A stretch of DNA of 5,138 nt from NCBI GenBank assembly GCA_017622055.1, contig JAGARY010000042.1:1-5138 (forward strand). The letters run 5' to 3'. The stretch comes from Treponema sp. Its GTDB lineage: Bacteria; Spirochaetota; Spirochaetia; Treponematales; Treponemataceae. Below, one piece after another: positions 1-5,138 of the stretch. The position numbers and the translations under genes are program-made. Position 1 is the stretch's first letter, and every line of letters begins with the position of its first letter. Below the pieces are notes generated by a model. That model worked only from the letters and a program-made list of their open reading frames with translations. It had not been told where the DNA came from and ran no database searches.

Positions 1-2
1 AA

Positions 3-782
3 ACAAATATTCTTCAGTTGTCAAATGATGAAGTAGTTTTATATTCTGCATATACAAAAAATCCAGTAATTCTTAAAAATCTAACTTCTGGAGCAGAAAA
101 ACAACTTTTTGTTCCAAAAAACAATATTCAATCATTGAATCTAAGTTATTATAACAATCATAAAGTCTTAGTTGAACTTGAAAGTAACAGTTATGTAAAT
201 CTATACGAACTTGATACAGGAAAATATAAAGAAGCATACGTTGGAACTGGTATTCAAGATGCATTATTAACGGATTATGGTTTATTTATTGCAAAATCAG
301 CTTCTACAAATCCAAAAAATCCTTTGATTGTTATGAATACTCAAACTATGGAAACAGTTCCAGTTTCTATGAACGGAAATGTAGTTTATGGATTAAGCTA
401 TTCTGATAATTGTTTGTACGGGCTAAATTTGGTTTCAAATGCTGAAGGAAACACAACTTATGTTTTTTCATATAATCTTGAAACAAAACAAATTAAAAAT
501 ATTTTGAAATTTGCAAACGAAGATGCAGAGGCATTTACATTTGTAGATGATGGAAAATTATTTACAAACATTGGTAAAAATAAAATTTATTGCTATAACA
601 TAAACACTAAAAAAATCTTTAGTTATAACCGTTCCGCTTCTATTCCACAAAAAAGTGTAAAGAAAGGAAATAGAGTTGCTATTTTGAATTATAATGGAAG
701 CATTTCTTGGTGTGATGATTCATCAAAGGAAATATTGGCAGACTGGTATTTGACAAACGATGAACAGTGGTATGAATTTTAG
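3..782 (+). CDS. Beta-propeller-like repeat protein, C-terminal part (5' end outside window)
   Basis: The reading frame is open to the left edge (T-N-I-L-Q before the TTG at 18) and ends with TAG at 780-782. The TTG at 18 has no ribosome-binding site before it, so I treat the gene as continuing upstream, not starting there. Counting from that TTG (254 residues), the protein shows about six loosely repeated units of strand, turn, strand, often ending in Y-x-L/N-x-T-G/K: roughly residues 8-30, 49-75 (YELDTGKY), 88-116, 131-163 (YNLETKQIK), 178-203 (YNINTKKI) and 217-242. This pattern is typical of WD40/PQQ/YVTN-type beta-propellers, which usually act as binding platforms. No catalytic motif or membrane segment is visible in this part. 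The missing N-terminus could carry a signal peptide or lipobox, since similar spirochaete proteins are often exported. The specific function is unknown. The fold call is inferred from the repeat rhythm; the existence of the gene is well supported. Confidence 0.8.
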   Translation, partial: TNILQLSNDEVVLYSAYTKNPVILKNLTSGAEKQLFVPKNNIQSLNLSYYNNHKVLVELESNSYVNLYELDTGKYKEAYVGTGIQDALLTDYGLFIAKSASTNPKNPLIVMNTQTMETVPVSMNGNVVYGLSYSDNCLYGLNLVSNAEGNTTYVFSYNLETKQIKNILKFANEDAEAFTFVDDGKLFTNIGKNKIYCYNINTKKIFSYNRSASIPQKSVKKGNRVAILNYNGSISWCDDSSKEILADWYLTNDEQWYEF

Positions 783-814
783 TTTGAACTTTTGAAATTT
801 AGTTCACTACTAGA

Positions 815-893
815 TCGGGGCGTTGCGGGGTGTCCCCGCTAGAAGGGGTGAGCTGCAACGAAAGTGCAGCCCAGGGGGAGACTTCCCCCTCCT
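815..893. repeat. GC-rich cluster of three inverted repeats (candidate dispersed intergenic element)
   Basis: A block made largely of G and C sits abruptly in AT-rich DNA between the convergent ends of the propeller gene and glgA. It contains three hairpins in a row. Hairpin 1 (825-839) has a perfect 6-bp stem gcgggg/ccccgc with loop tgt. Hairpin 2 (852-870) has a 6-bp stem gctgca/tgcagc and a C-G pair closing a GAAA loop, with one bulged A. Hairpin 3 (873-890) has a perfect 7-bp stem aggggga/tccccct with loop gact. A longer-range pair, cgttgc 821-826 with gcaacg 855-860, could form an alternative fold. It does not encode a convincing protein. The composition suggests an inserted, perhaps multicopy, palindromic intergenic element, and it may also serve as a transcription barrier between converging genes. 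Only one copy is visible here, so 'dispersed' is an inference. Confidence 0.6.
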
Positions 894-901
894 CTATTTT
901 T
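873..901 (+). terminator. Possible rho-independent terminator of the propeller gene
   Basis: The perfect 7-bp GC-rich stem of hairpin 3 (873-879 with 884-890, four-base loop) is followed on the plus strand by cctcta and then five T residues at 897-901. The 6-base gap between stem and T-run is longer than in a canonical terminator, so this is a tentative call. Read on the minus strand, the hairpins have no adjacent T-run, so they look weaker as an intrinsic terminator for glgA, although a cluster of stable hairpins could still stop or protect that transcript's 3' end. Confidence 0.4.
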
Positions 902-2390
902 ACACCCAGTCGTTGGTGTTTATGCCACAACCACGCATTAGTGCTTCGCTGTAAACGTTTAGATATCCGTCGGCAGATTTGTCCCAACTGAAGTCTTTTG
1001 TCATTCCACGAACTTGCATTTGTTTAATGTGGTCTTTTTTGTTGTAATAAGCGTATGTTGCCCATCCAACTGTATCGTAAATTGCACCAGGTGTTAATGA
1101 ATCAAACAAGAAGCCAGTTCCGTCCCCTGAAAATTCGTTGTATTGTTCAACTGTGTCTGCAAGACCTCCAGTGCGGCGAACAATTGGCAAAGTGCCGTAA
1201 AGCATTGAATACATTTGATTTAATCCACATGGTTCGTAGCGTGAAGGCATTAAGAAGAAATCACTTCCCGCTTCAATTAAGTGGCTTAAACCTTCGTCAT
1301 AGCCAATAAATGCTCTTAAATTTGGCAATTTTGATTGAAGAGCGTTGATTTCATCTTCACACCATTTTTCACCACTTCCCAAAATTGCAAATTGAACATC
1401 CATATTTGAACAAATGCTATAAATGCTTCCGTAAGTTGGAGCAAAAACTTCTGCAATTCCTTTTTGGTCTGCAAGGCGAGTAATAATTCCAAACAATGGA
1501 ACATCAGGATTTACAGGGAGTCCAAGTCTCTTTTGAACTTCTGCTTTACATTTTGCTTTATTTGCAAGATTTTTTGAATCAAATTTGTATGGAATATATT
1601 TATCTGTTTTTGGATTCCAAGTGTCTAAATCACAACCATTTAAAACACCGCGGACAACATCTCTTCTAACACGCAAAAGCCCGTCCAAACCGAAACCACC
1701 TTCTTCAGTTTGAATTTCTTGAGCATAAGTTGGAGAAACAGTTGTAATCATATCTGCACAAGAAAGAGCCGATTGCAAAAGATTAATACATCCGTTGCGT
1801 TCTAGCCCTGCTCCGTGATACAAATTCCAATCTAAACCTAAAGCTGGGAAAGAATCTTTGCTGTACCAACCTTGATATCCTAAATTATGAATTGTAAAAA
1901 CAGAAGCTGTATGAGCAAAATATCCGTTGCGGCAAACATGTTTTAATAAAACTGGAACTAAAGCACAGAACCAGTCATGTGCGTGCATAATATCTGGATA
2001 CCAACCAAGCATTCTACAAATTTGGAATGCTCCGTGGCACAAAACTGCAGAACGATATGGATTATCGTGGAAATCTGGTTCAGCTTTTGTACCGTAAATT
2101 CCATCACGTCCAAAACATTGTTCGTGGTCAATAAAATAAACAGGAACTTCTGATGAAGGCAAAGTTGATTCATAAACTTTTACCCAAGTTTCAATTTGAC
2201 CAGCAGCAACCGCTAAAGGCGCTTCAATTGGTTTTAATTTTGTTCTATCAATTTTATAATAACGAGGCATTACGATTCTTACATCGTGGCCTTGTTTTTT
2301 TAAAATTAAAGCTAAAGCCGAAACTGCGTCAGCTAATCCACCAGTTTTTGCAAAAGGAACTGTTTCTGAAGTTACCATTAAAATTTTCAT
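900..2390 (-). CDS. glgA: Glycogen synthase (starch synthase type, GT5)
   Basis: GlgA transfers glucose from a nucleotide sugar (ADP-glucose in most bacteria) to the non-reducing end of an alpha-1,4-glucan, making glycogen in the cytoplasm. The product is 496 residues, close to the roughly 480 usual for bacterial GlgA. Family landmarks appear in order: the N-terminal K-T-G-G-L sugar-nucleotide loop (15-19, then ADAV), HAHDW (136-140), TIHNLGYQG (166-174), TVSPTYA (217-223), NGCDLDTWNP (251-260, with Cys where Ile or Val is common), ITRLADQKG with R305 and K310, the catalytic-site PSRYEPCGL (382-390, E386 and C388), and RRTGGLADTV (405-414). It therefore looks full length and active. The ATG is set by a good ribosome-binding site (gaggtg, 2395-2400) and by the conserved MKILMVTSE start. 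It is the second gene of an operon, 8 bases after the aminotransferase stop codon. By eye, its 3' third is somewhat richer in G and C than its neighbours. No glgC, glgB or glgP lies in the window. Confidence 0.96.
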   Translation of the reverse strand: MKILMVTSETVPFAKTGGLADAVSALALILKKQGHDVRIVMPRYYKIDRTKLKPIEAPLAVAAGQIETWVKVYESTLPSSEVPVYFIDHEQCFGRDGIYGTKAEPDFHDNPYRSAVLCHGAFQICRMLGWYPDIMHAHDWFCALVPVLLKHVCRNGYFAHTASVFTIHNLGYQGWYSKDSFPALGLDWNLYHGAGLERNGCINLLQSALSCADMITTVSPTYAQEIQTEEGGFGLDGLLRVRRDVVRGVLNGCDLDTWNPKTDKYIPYKFDSKNLANKAKCKAEVQKRLGLPVNPDVPLFGIITRLADQKGIAEVFAPTYGSIYSICSNMDVQFAILGSGEKWCEDEINALQSKLPNLRAFIGYDEGLSHLIEAGSDFFLMPSRYEPCGLNQMYSMLYGTLPIVRRTGGLADTVEQYNEFSGDGTGFLFDSLTPGAIYDTVGWATYAYYNKKDHIKQMQVRGMTKDFSWDKSADGYLNVYSEALMRGCGINTNDWV

Positions 2391-2401
2391 ATTTCACCTC
2401 A
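2391..2401 (-). promoter_or_regulatory. glgA ribosome-binding site overlapping the upstream stop codon
   Basis: Reading the minus strand, the aminotransferase ends with TGA at 2401-2399 and the sequence continues as TGAGGTGAAAT followed by the glgA ATG. The TGA supplies the first bases of the GAGGTG Shine-Dalgarno sequence (2400-2395), which lies 4 bases before the ATG. Terminating ribosomes would therefore stop on the initiation region of glgA, which favours translational coupling and shows that the two genes share one transcript. Confidence 0.75.
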
Positions 2402-3583
2402 TTTATTTGCTTCTTTAAAAGCATTTTTTGAATTTAATATTGTTTGTTCTGAAACACAGTAAGAAATTCTAAAATAACCTTTACCACCAAAAGAACAACC
2501 AGGAGCACATAAAATGTTAAAAGATTTTAGATGATTTACAAATGCCATATCGTCGTTGCCCCATTTTTCTGGAACTTTTACAAATAAATAAAAAGCACCT
2601 TCAGGAACAACGTATTCATAACCAGTTTCGTCCATAATTTGACAAATTTCGTTACGACGTTTTTCATAAAGTGAATAATCACATTCTGCATCCCAACTTT
2701 TTGCAATTACTTTTTGGAAAAAAGCAGGAGCATTTACATAACCTAAAGTTCTTGTTGCAAAAATTGCCGCAGCAATAAAATCTTTTGATTCTTTACAAGC
2801 AGGATTTAAACACAAATATCCAATTCGCTCCCCTGGCAAACTCAGATTTTTTGCAAAAGAAGTTACAATTACACAATTTTCATATTTTGGAAAAACAGGA
2901 ACAACTTTTTTGTTATTATAAGTAATTGCTCTGTAAGGTTCATCACAAATTAAATATGGATATCTTCCCGTTTTTTCTCCGTGTTCATTTAAAACTTTTA
3001 CAACAGAGTCAATTTCTTCTTCTGTATAAATTCGTCCAGATGGATTATTTGGAGAATTGATTAAAACAGCAGCAGTTTTTTCACTAAGGGAATCTTTAAT
3101 AACTTTTGCATCTAATCCAAAATCAGGTTTTGTACCAACTCTAATAATGTTTCCACCATGATTTTTTATATAATGATCATATTCTGCAAAATAAGGACAA
3201 GGAACAATAACTTCATCATCTTGATTAAGCAATGTCTTCATTACAACATTTAATGCTCCTGCAGCACCAACAGCCATAACAACATTTTCAAAATTTACAG
3301 GAACGCCCTGCTCTTTTTCCGTTTTTAATGCCATTGCTTTTCTAGTTTCAGGATATCCAGCATTAGGCATATAACCATGACACAAATGAGATTCTTCTGC
3401 AGTAACTTCATTAATTGCATCCAAAACTTTTTGTGGAGGATCTAAATCAGGATTTCCAATGCTAAAATCAAAAACTTTATCGGCACCAAATTTTGCTTTT
3501 AAAGCGGCACCTTCTTCAAACATTTTTCTAATTACACCACTACTTGGGCTTTCTACAGTTTCTTTTAATTTTTGTGATATCAT
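2399..3583 (-). CDS. PLP-dependent class I/II aminotransferase (aspartate aminotransferase-like)
   Basis: This is a cytoplasmic fold-type I pyridoxal-phosphate enzyme that transfers an amino group between an amino acid and a 2-oxo acid. Its 394 residues are normal for the family. Key residues visible: the N-terminal substrate-lid region with SIGNPDLDPP (41-50), the PLP-phosphate loop AVGAAGAL (104-111), NSPNNPSG (176-183, N180 near the cofactor ring), CDEPY (213-217, D214 pairing with the pyridine nitrogen), SFAKNLSLPGERIGY (242-256) with the Schiff-base lysine K245 and phosphate-binding R253, and FRISY (371-375) with R372 expected to bind the substrate carboxylate. All catalytic positions are intact. 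Family members include aspartate, alanine and aromatic aminotransferases, so sequence motifs alone do not fix the substrate, and I give no gene symbol. The ATG is supported by the family-like start MISQKLKE and the adjacent promoter. It has no Shine-Dalgarno sequence. It is the first gene of an operon with glgA, a pairing with no obvious biochemical link. Confidence 0.93.
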   Translation of the reverse strand: MISQKLKETVESPSSGVIRKMFEEGAALKAKFGADKVFDFSIGNPDLDPPQKVLDAINEVTAEESHLCHGYMPNAGYPETRKAMALKTEKEQGVPVNFENVVMAVGAAGALNVVMKTLLNQDDEVIVPCPYFAEYDHYIKNHGGNIIRVGTKPDFGLDAKVIKDSLSEKTAAVLINSPNNPSGRIYTEEEIDSVVKVLNEHGEKTGRYPYLICDEPYRAITYNNKKVVPVFPKYENCVIVTSFAKNLSLPGERIGYLCLNPACKESKDFIAAAIFATRTLGYVNAPAFFQKVIAKSWDAECDYSLYEKRRNEICQIMDETGYEYVVPEGAFYLFVKVPEKWGNDDMAFVNHLKSFNILCAPGCSFGGKGYFRISYCVSEQTILNSKNAFKEANK

Positions 3584-3592
3584 AATGAAAAA

Positions 3593-3620
3593 ATTATATC
3601 ACAAATCTTATAGAATTCAA
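3593..3620 (-). promoter_or_regulatory. Promoter of the aminotransferase-glgA operon, predicted leaderless
   Basis: On the minus strand, TTGAAT (3620-3615) and a perfect TATAAT (3598-3593) are separated by 16 bases. A run of nine A residues (3635-3627) lies just upstream of the -35 box, resembling an UP element. Only 9 bases separate the -10 box from the ATG at 3583. Transcription would therefore begin about 0-4 bases before the start codon, most likely at the A opposite 3586. No Shine-Dalgarno sequence precedes the ATG, which fits a leaderless mRNA. Confidence 0.6.
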
Positions 3621-3643
3621 TGTTCATTTTTTTTTAATTTGTA

Positions 3644-3672
3644 TTGTATGAATATTTTATTTAATTTATAAT
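3644..3672 (+). promoter_or_regulatory. Promoter of the secreted-protein gene and probably rfbD
   Basis: TTGTAT (3644-3649) and a perfect TATAAT (3667-3672) are spaced by 17 bases, the preferred sigma-70 spacing. Transcription would start near 3679, leaving an untranslated leader of about 45 bases. The promoter faces away from the aminotransferase promoter; their -35 boxes are 23 bases apart, so a regulator bound between them could affect both. I see no clear operator palindrome or riboswitch in the leader. In such AT-rich DNA, chance matches to TATAAT are common. Confidence 0.5.
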
Positions 3673-3724
3673 TCATTTGTTACTATTTGTTATATAAAAT
3701 TGTTTAAAAAATTAATAGGTAAAT

Positions 3725-4447
3725 ATGAAAAAAACTTTATTATTAATTTTGTGTTTGTTTTTTGTTTCTAATTTTTCTTTTGCAGAACCTTTTAATTCAA
3801 AATTAACAGAAGAAGATTTAAATGTTATTAATTCTGGAGAAGTTCTTATAAAAAATATCAACTTCAAAAGAAATATGAGTTTAAACGAAGGTGTAAACCA
3901 ACTTGGAGATGAGCTTCATCAAAAAATCAAAAAATTAAATCCAAAATATCTTGCAGAAATCATTCAAATTAAACCTTACGAAGGAAATGAAGATTTACCA
4001 CAACGCCTTGAACAAACACTAAAAGCCATTCCCGATTATGCGGGAATTCCTTATTATTCTGAAAGAGCTGAACAATGGTATGATTTATATTCATCTGCTG
4101 TAATTACAAGTGAAGAATCTGTTGATAACGTTACTGATATAAAAGCAGATTTTGAAATGGAACCTTTTGGAACTGTTCACGAAGTAATTCAAATTAAAAA
4201 ATTAGATGATTCAATTTTGTACTCTGCAATAAATACTAACAAATTAAGATACCACGACCAATTTGATTGTGTTTGGCCAGAAAAAATGTTGATATGTATT
4301 TATCTTTTTAGAGATGGTGATAATTGGGTTTTATATGGAATTGGTGGTGTAAACGCTCCAAGAATTCCATTTTTTACACAAAGAATTGAAACATCATTCA
4401 TAAATAGAATTAAAACATTCTGTGATTATATTTTCAAACAATTTTAA
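3725..4447 (+). CDS. Small exported protein of unknown function (resembles the treponemal DUF6675 family)
   Basis: The 240-residue product begins with a clear type I signal peptide: MKK, then a hydrophobic stretch (about 4-18), then F-S-F-A with cleavage predicted after A20 to leave a mature protein starting EPFNSKL. It is therefore expected in the periplasm or outside the cell. The mature part is mixed alpha/beta with no further membrane segment. Distinctive blocks are LAEIIQIKPYEGNEDL (76-91), GIPYYSERAEQWYDLY (107-122), EMEPFGTVHE (144-153), TNKLRYHDQF (171-180), DGDNWVLYGIGG (197-208) and RIETSFINRIKTF (220-232). From memory these resemble a family of uncharacterised spirochaete proteins (DUF6675); I could not check this. 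No enzyme motif is recognised. The ATG has only a weak ribosome-binding site (aggt, 3717-3720), but the signal peptide confirms the start. rfbD follows after 22 bases with no terminator between, so the two are probably co-transcribed. Confidence 0.85.
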   Translation: MKKTLLLILCLFFVSNFSFAEPFNSKLTEEDLNVINSGEVLIKNINFKRNMSLNEGVNQLGDELHQKIKKLNPKYLAEIIQIKPYEGNEDLPQRLEQTLKAIPDYAGIPYYSERAEQWYDLYSSAVITSEESVDNVTDIKADFEMEPFGTVHEVIQIKKLDDSILYSAINTNKLRYHDQFDCVWPEKMLICIYLFRDGDNWVLYGIGGVNAPRIPFFTQRIETSFINRIKTFCDYIFKQF

Positions 4448-4458
4448 TTTTTCATTTT

Positions 4459-4463
4459 AGAGG
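4459..4463 (+). promoter_or_regulatory. Ribosome-binding site of rfbD
   Basis: AGAGG at 4459-4463 lies 6 bases before the ATG at 4470, ideal spacing, and it fixes the start of the partial rfbD reading frame. Confidence 0.7.
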
Positions 4464-4469
4464 TTACTG

Positions 4470-5138
4470 ATGATTTGGCTTATTGGTTGCAATGGCATGC
4501 TTGGTTCAGAAGTTGTAAAACAATTAACAGAAAAAAAACTTCCTTTTATTGGAACTGACAAAGAAGTTGATATTACAAATATGGAAGCATTGGAAAATTT
4601 TGTTAAAACTGTTGAAACAAATTCATATTTTCATTCAGAAAAATTAACAAGAACACAACGCCAAATCAAATGGATAATAAATTGTGCGGCATATACGAAC
4701 GTAGATAAAGCTGAAGATGATGTAGAATTGGCAACAAAATTAAATGAAAATGCTGCAAGAAACATTGCTAGAATTGCTAGAAGTATAAATGCAAAATTGA
4801 TTCATATTTCTACAGATTATGTTTTTGATGGAACTGCAAAAATACCATACACAGAAAATAGTCAAATAAATCCAATTGGTGCTTATGGAAGAACAAAAGC
4901 AGCTGGTGAAATTGCCATTCAAAAAGAAATGAATCAATATTATATTTTGAGAACAGCATGGCTTTATGGATTTGATGGAAAAAACTTTGTTTACACAATG
5001 ACAAATTTAATGAATTCTAAAGATGAAATAAAAGTTGTAAATGACCAAAAAGGAACTCCAACTTTTGCAGGTGATTTAGCAGAGTTGATTATTAAAATAA
5101 TTATAAAAGCAGAAAAAGCCACATCATTTTTTGGAAGA
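4470..5138 (+). CDS. rfbD: dTDP-4-dehydrorhamnose reductase, N-terminal part (3' end outside window)
   Basis: RmlD/RfbD reduces dTDP-4-dehydro-L-rhamnose with NAD(P)H to dTDP-L-rhamnose, the last step of the Rml pathway that supplies rhamnose for surface polysaccharides. The frame from the ATG at 4470 stays open for 223 codons to the window end, most of the roughly 290-300 residues typical of the family. It is an extended short-chain dehydrogenase with a Rossmann nucleotide loop GCNGMLG (6-12), VDITN (33-37), NCAAYTNVDKAE (71-82), ISTDYVFDG (113-121), the catalytic Y139-x-x-x-K143 in AYGRTK, RTAWLYG (161-167), and the family signature VNDQKGTPT (190-198) followed by GDLA. Compared with the E. 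coli enzyme as I remember it, there is an insertion of about 16 residues around 47-67, before the NCAAYT strand. The gene follows the secreted-protein gene by 22 bases. No rmlA, rmlB or rmlC is visible, though they may lie to the right. Confidence 0.93.
   Translation, partial: MIWLIGCNGMLGSEVVKQLTEKKLPFIGTDKEVDITNMEALENFVKTVETNSYFHSEKLTRTQRQIKWIINCAAYTNVDKAEDDVELATKLNENAARNIARIARSINAKLIHISTDYVFDGTAKIPYTENSQINPIGAYGRTKAAGEIAIQKEMNQYYILRTAWLYGFDGKNFVYTMTNLMNSKDEIKVVNDQKGTPTFAGDLAELIIKIIIKAEKATSFFGR

Noticed and set aside
18..20. TTG as the true start of the first gene
   Set aside because: The frame is open to the window edge and there is no ribosome-binding site in the 17 bases before it; the repeat pattern also suggests the protein begins further upstream.
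785..806. Small inverted repeat tgaact/agttca after the propeller gene
   Set aside because: It has a 6-bp AT-rich stem with a 10-base loop and no T-run behind it; expected by chance and too weak to call a terminator.
815..893. Integron attC-like recombination site (Treponema denticola is known to carry a chromosomal integron)
   Set aside because: The outer cgttgc/gcaacg pair is only superficially similar. The R-box consensus GTTRRRY is not matched, and no integrase or gene-cassette array is present.
799..987. Minus-strand open frame of 62 codons across the GC-rich element and the glgA 3' end
   Set aside because: It overlaps glgA in another frame and translates the hairpin DNA into low-complexity sequence; there is no ribosome-binding support.
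2153..2431. Plus-strand open frames over the glgA and aminotransferase genes (also 1055-1309 and 3459-3671)
   Set aside because: They are antisense shadows of strongly conserved coding sequence with no start signals and biased, low-complexity translations.
3725..3784. Lipoprotein signal (Cys10 in the leader of the exported protein)
   Set aside because: The residue before Cys is Leu, not Gly, Ala or Ser, and the hydrophobic core continues past the Cys; type I cleavage after A20 fits better.
4740..5004. Two minus-strand open frames opposite rfbD
   Set aside because: They lie antisense to an rfbD frame with clear dehydrogenase motifs; their Phe/Cys/Ser-rich translations are typical of AT-rich antisense frames.

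Overview
The window is AT-rich DNA with dense genes, A/T-ending codons and short spacers. It most resembles a host-associated or rumen/gut spirochaete of the genus Treponema. That placement is an inference from three things: base composition, the flavour of the class I aminotransferase (an N-terminal 'IRKMFEEG' and 'FDFSIGNP' block that I associate with treponemes), and a small exported protein of a type I recall mainly from treponemes. No rRNA or other taxonomic marker is present.

Layout: (1) From the left edge to 782 (+) lies the C-terminal part of a protein with beta-propeller-like repeats, cut by the window edge. (2) From about 815 to 893 is a strikingly GC-rich patch folding into three consecutive perfect or near-perfect hairpins, between the convergent ends of gene 1 and glgA. 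(3) On the minus strand, from 3583 down to 900, is a two-gene operon: a PLP-dependent class I aminotransferase followed 8 bases later by glgA (glycogen synthase). The aminotransferase stop codon lies inside the glgA ribosome-binding site. (4) From 3584 to 3724 is a divergent promoter region. The minus-strand promoter lies so close to the aminotransferase ATG that its mRNA is predicted to be essentially leaderless. (5) On the plus strand, from 3725, is a small secreted protein of unknown function. After 22 bases comes the start of rfbD/rmlD (dTDP-4-dehydrorhamnose reductase), cut by the right edge.

Function: the recognisable genes are housekeeping. GlgA builds alpha-1,4-glucan storage polymer. 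The aminotransferase moves amino groups between amino acids and 2-oxo acids. RmlD makes dTDP-L-rhamnose for surface glycans. No metabolic link between the aminotransferase and GlgA is evident beyond shared transcription. I see no tRNA, rRNA, CRISPR array, transposase, phage gene or defence system. The least explained part is the GC-rich hairpin cluster at 815-893. No stretch over 300 bases lacks a gene.
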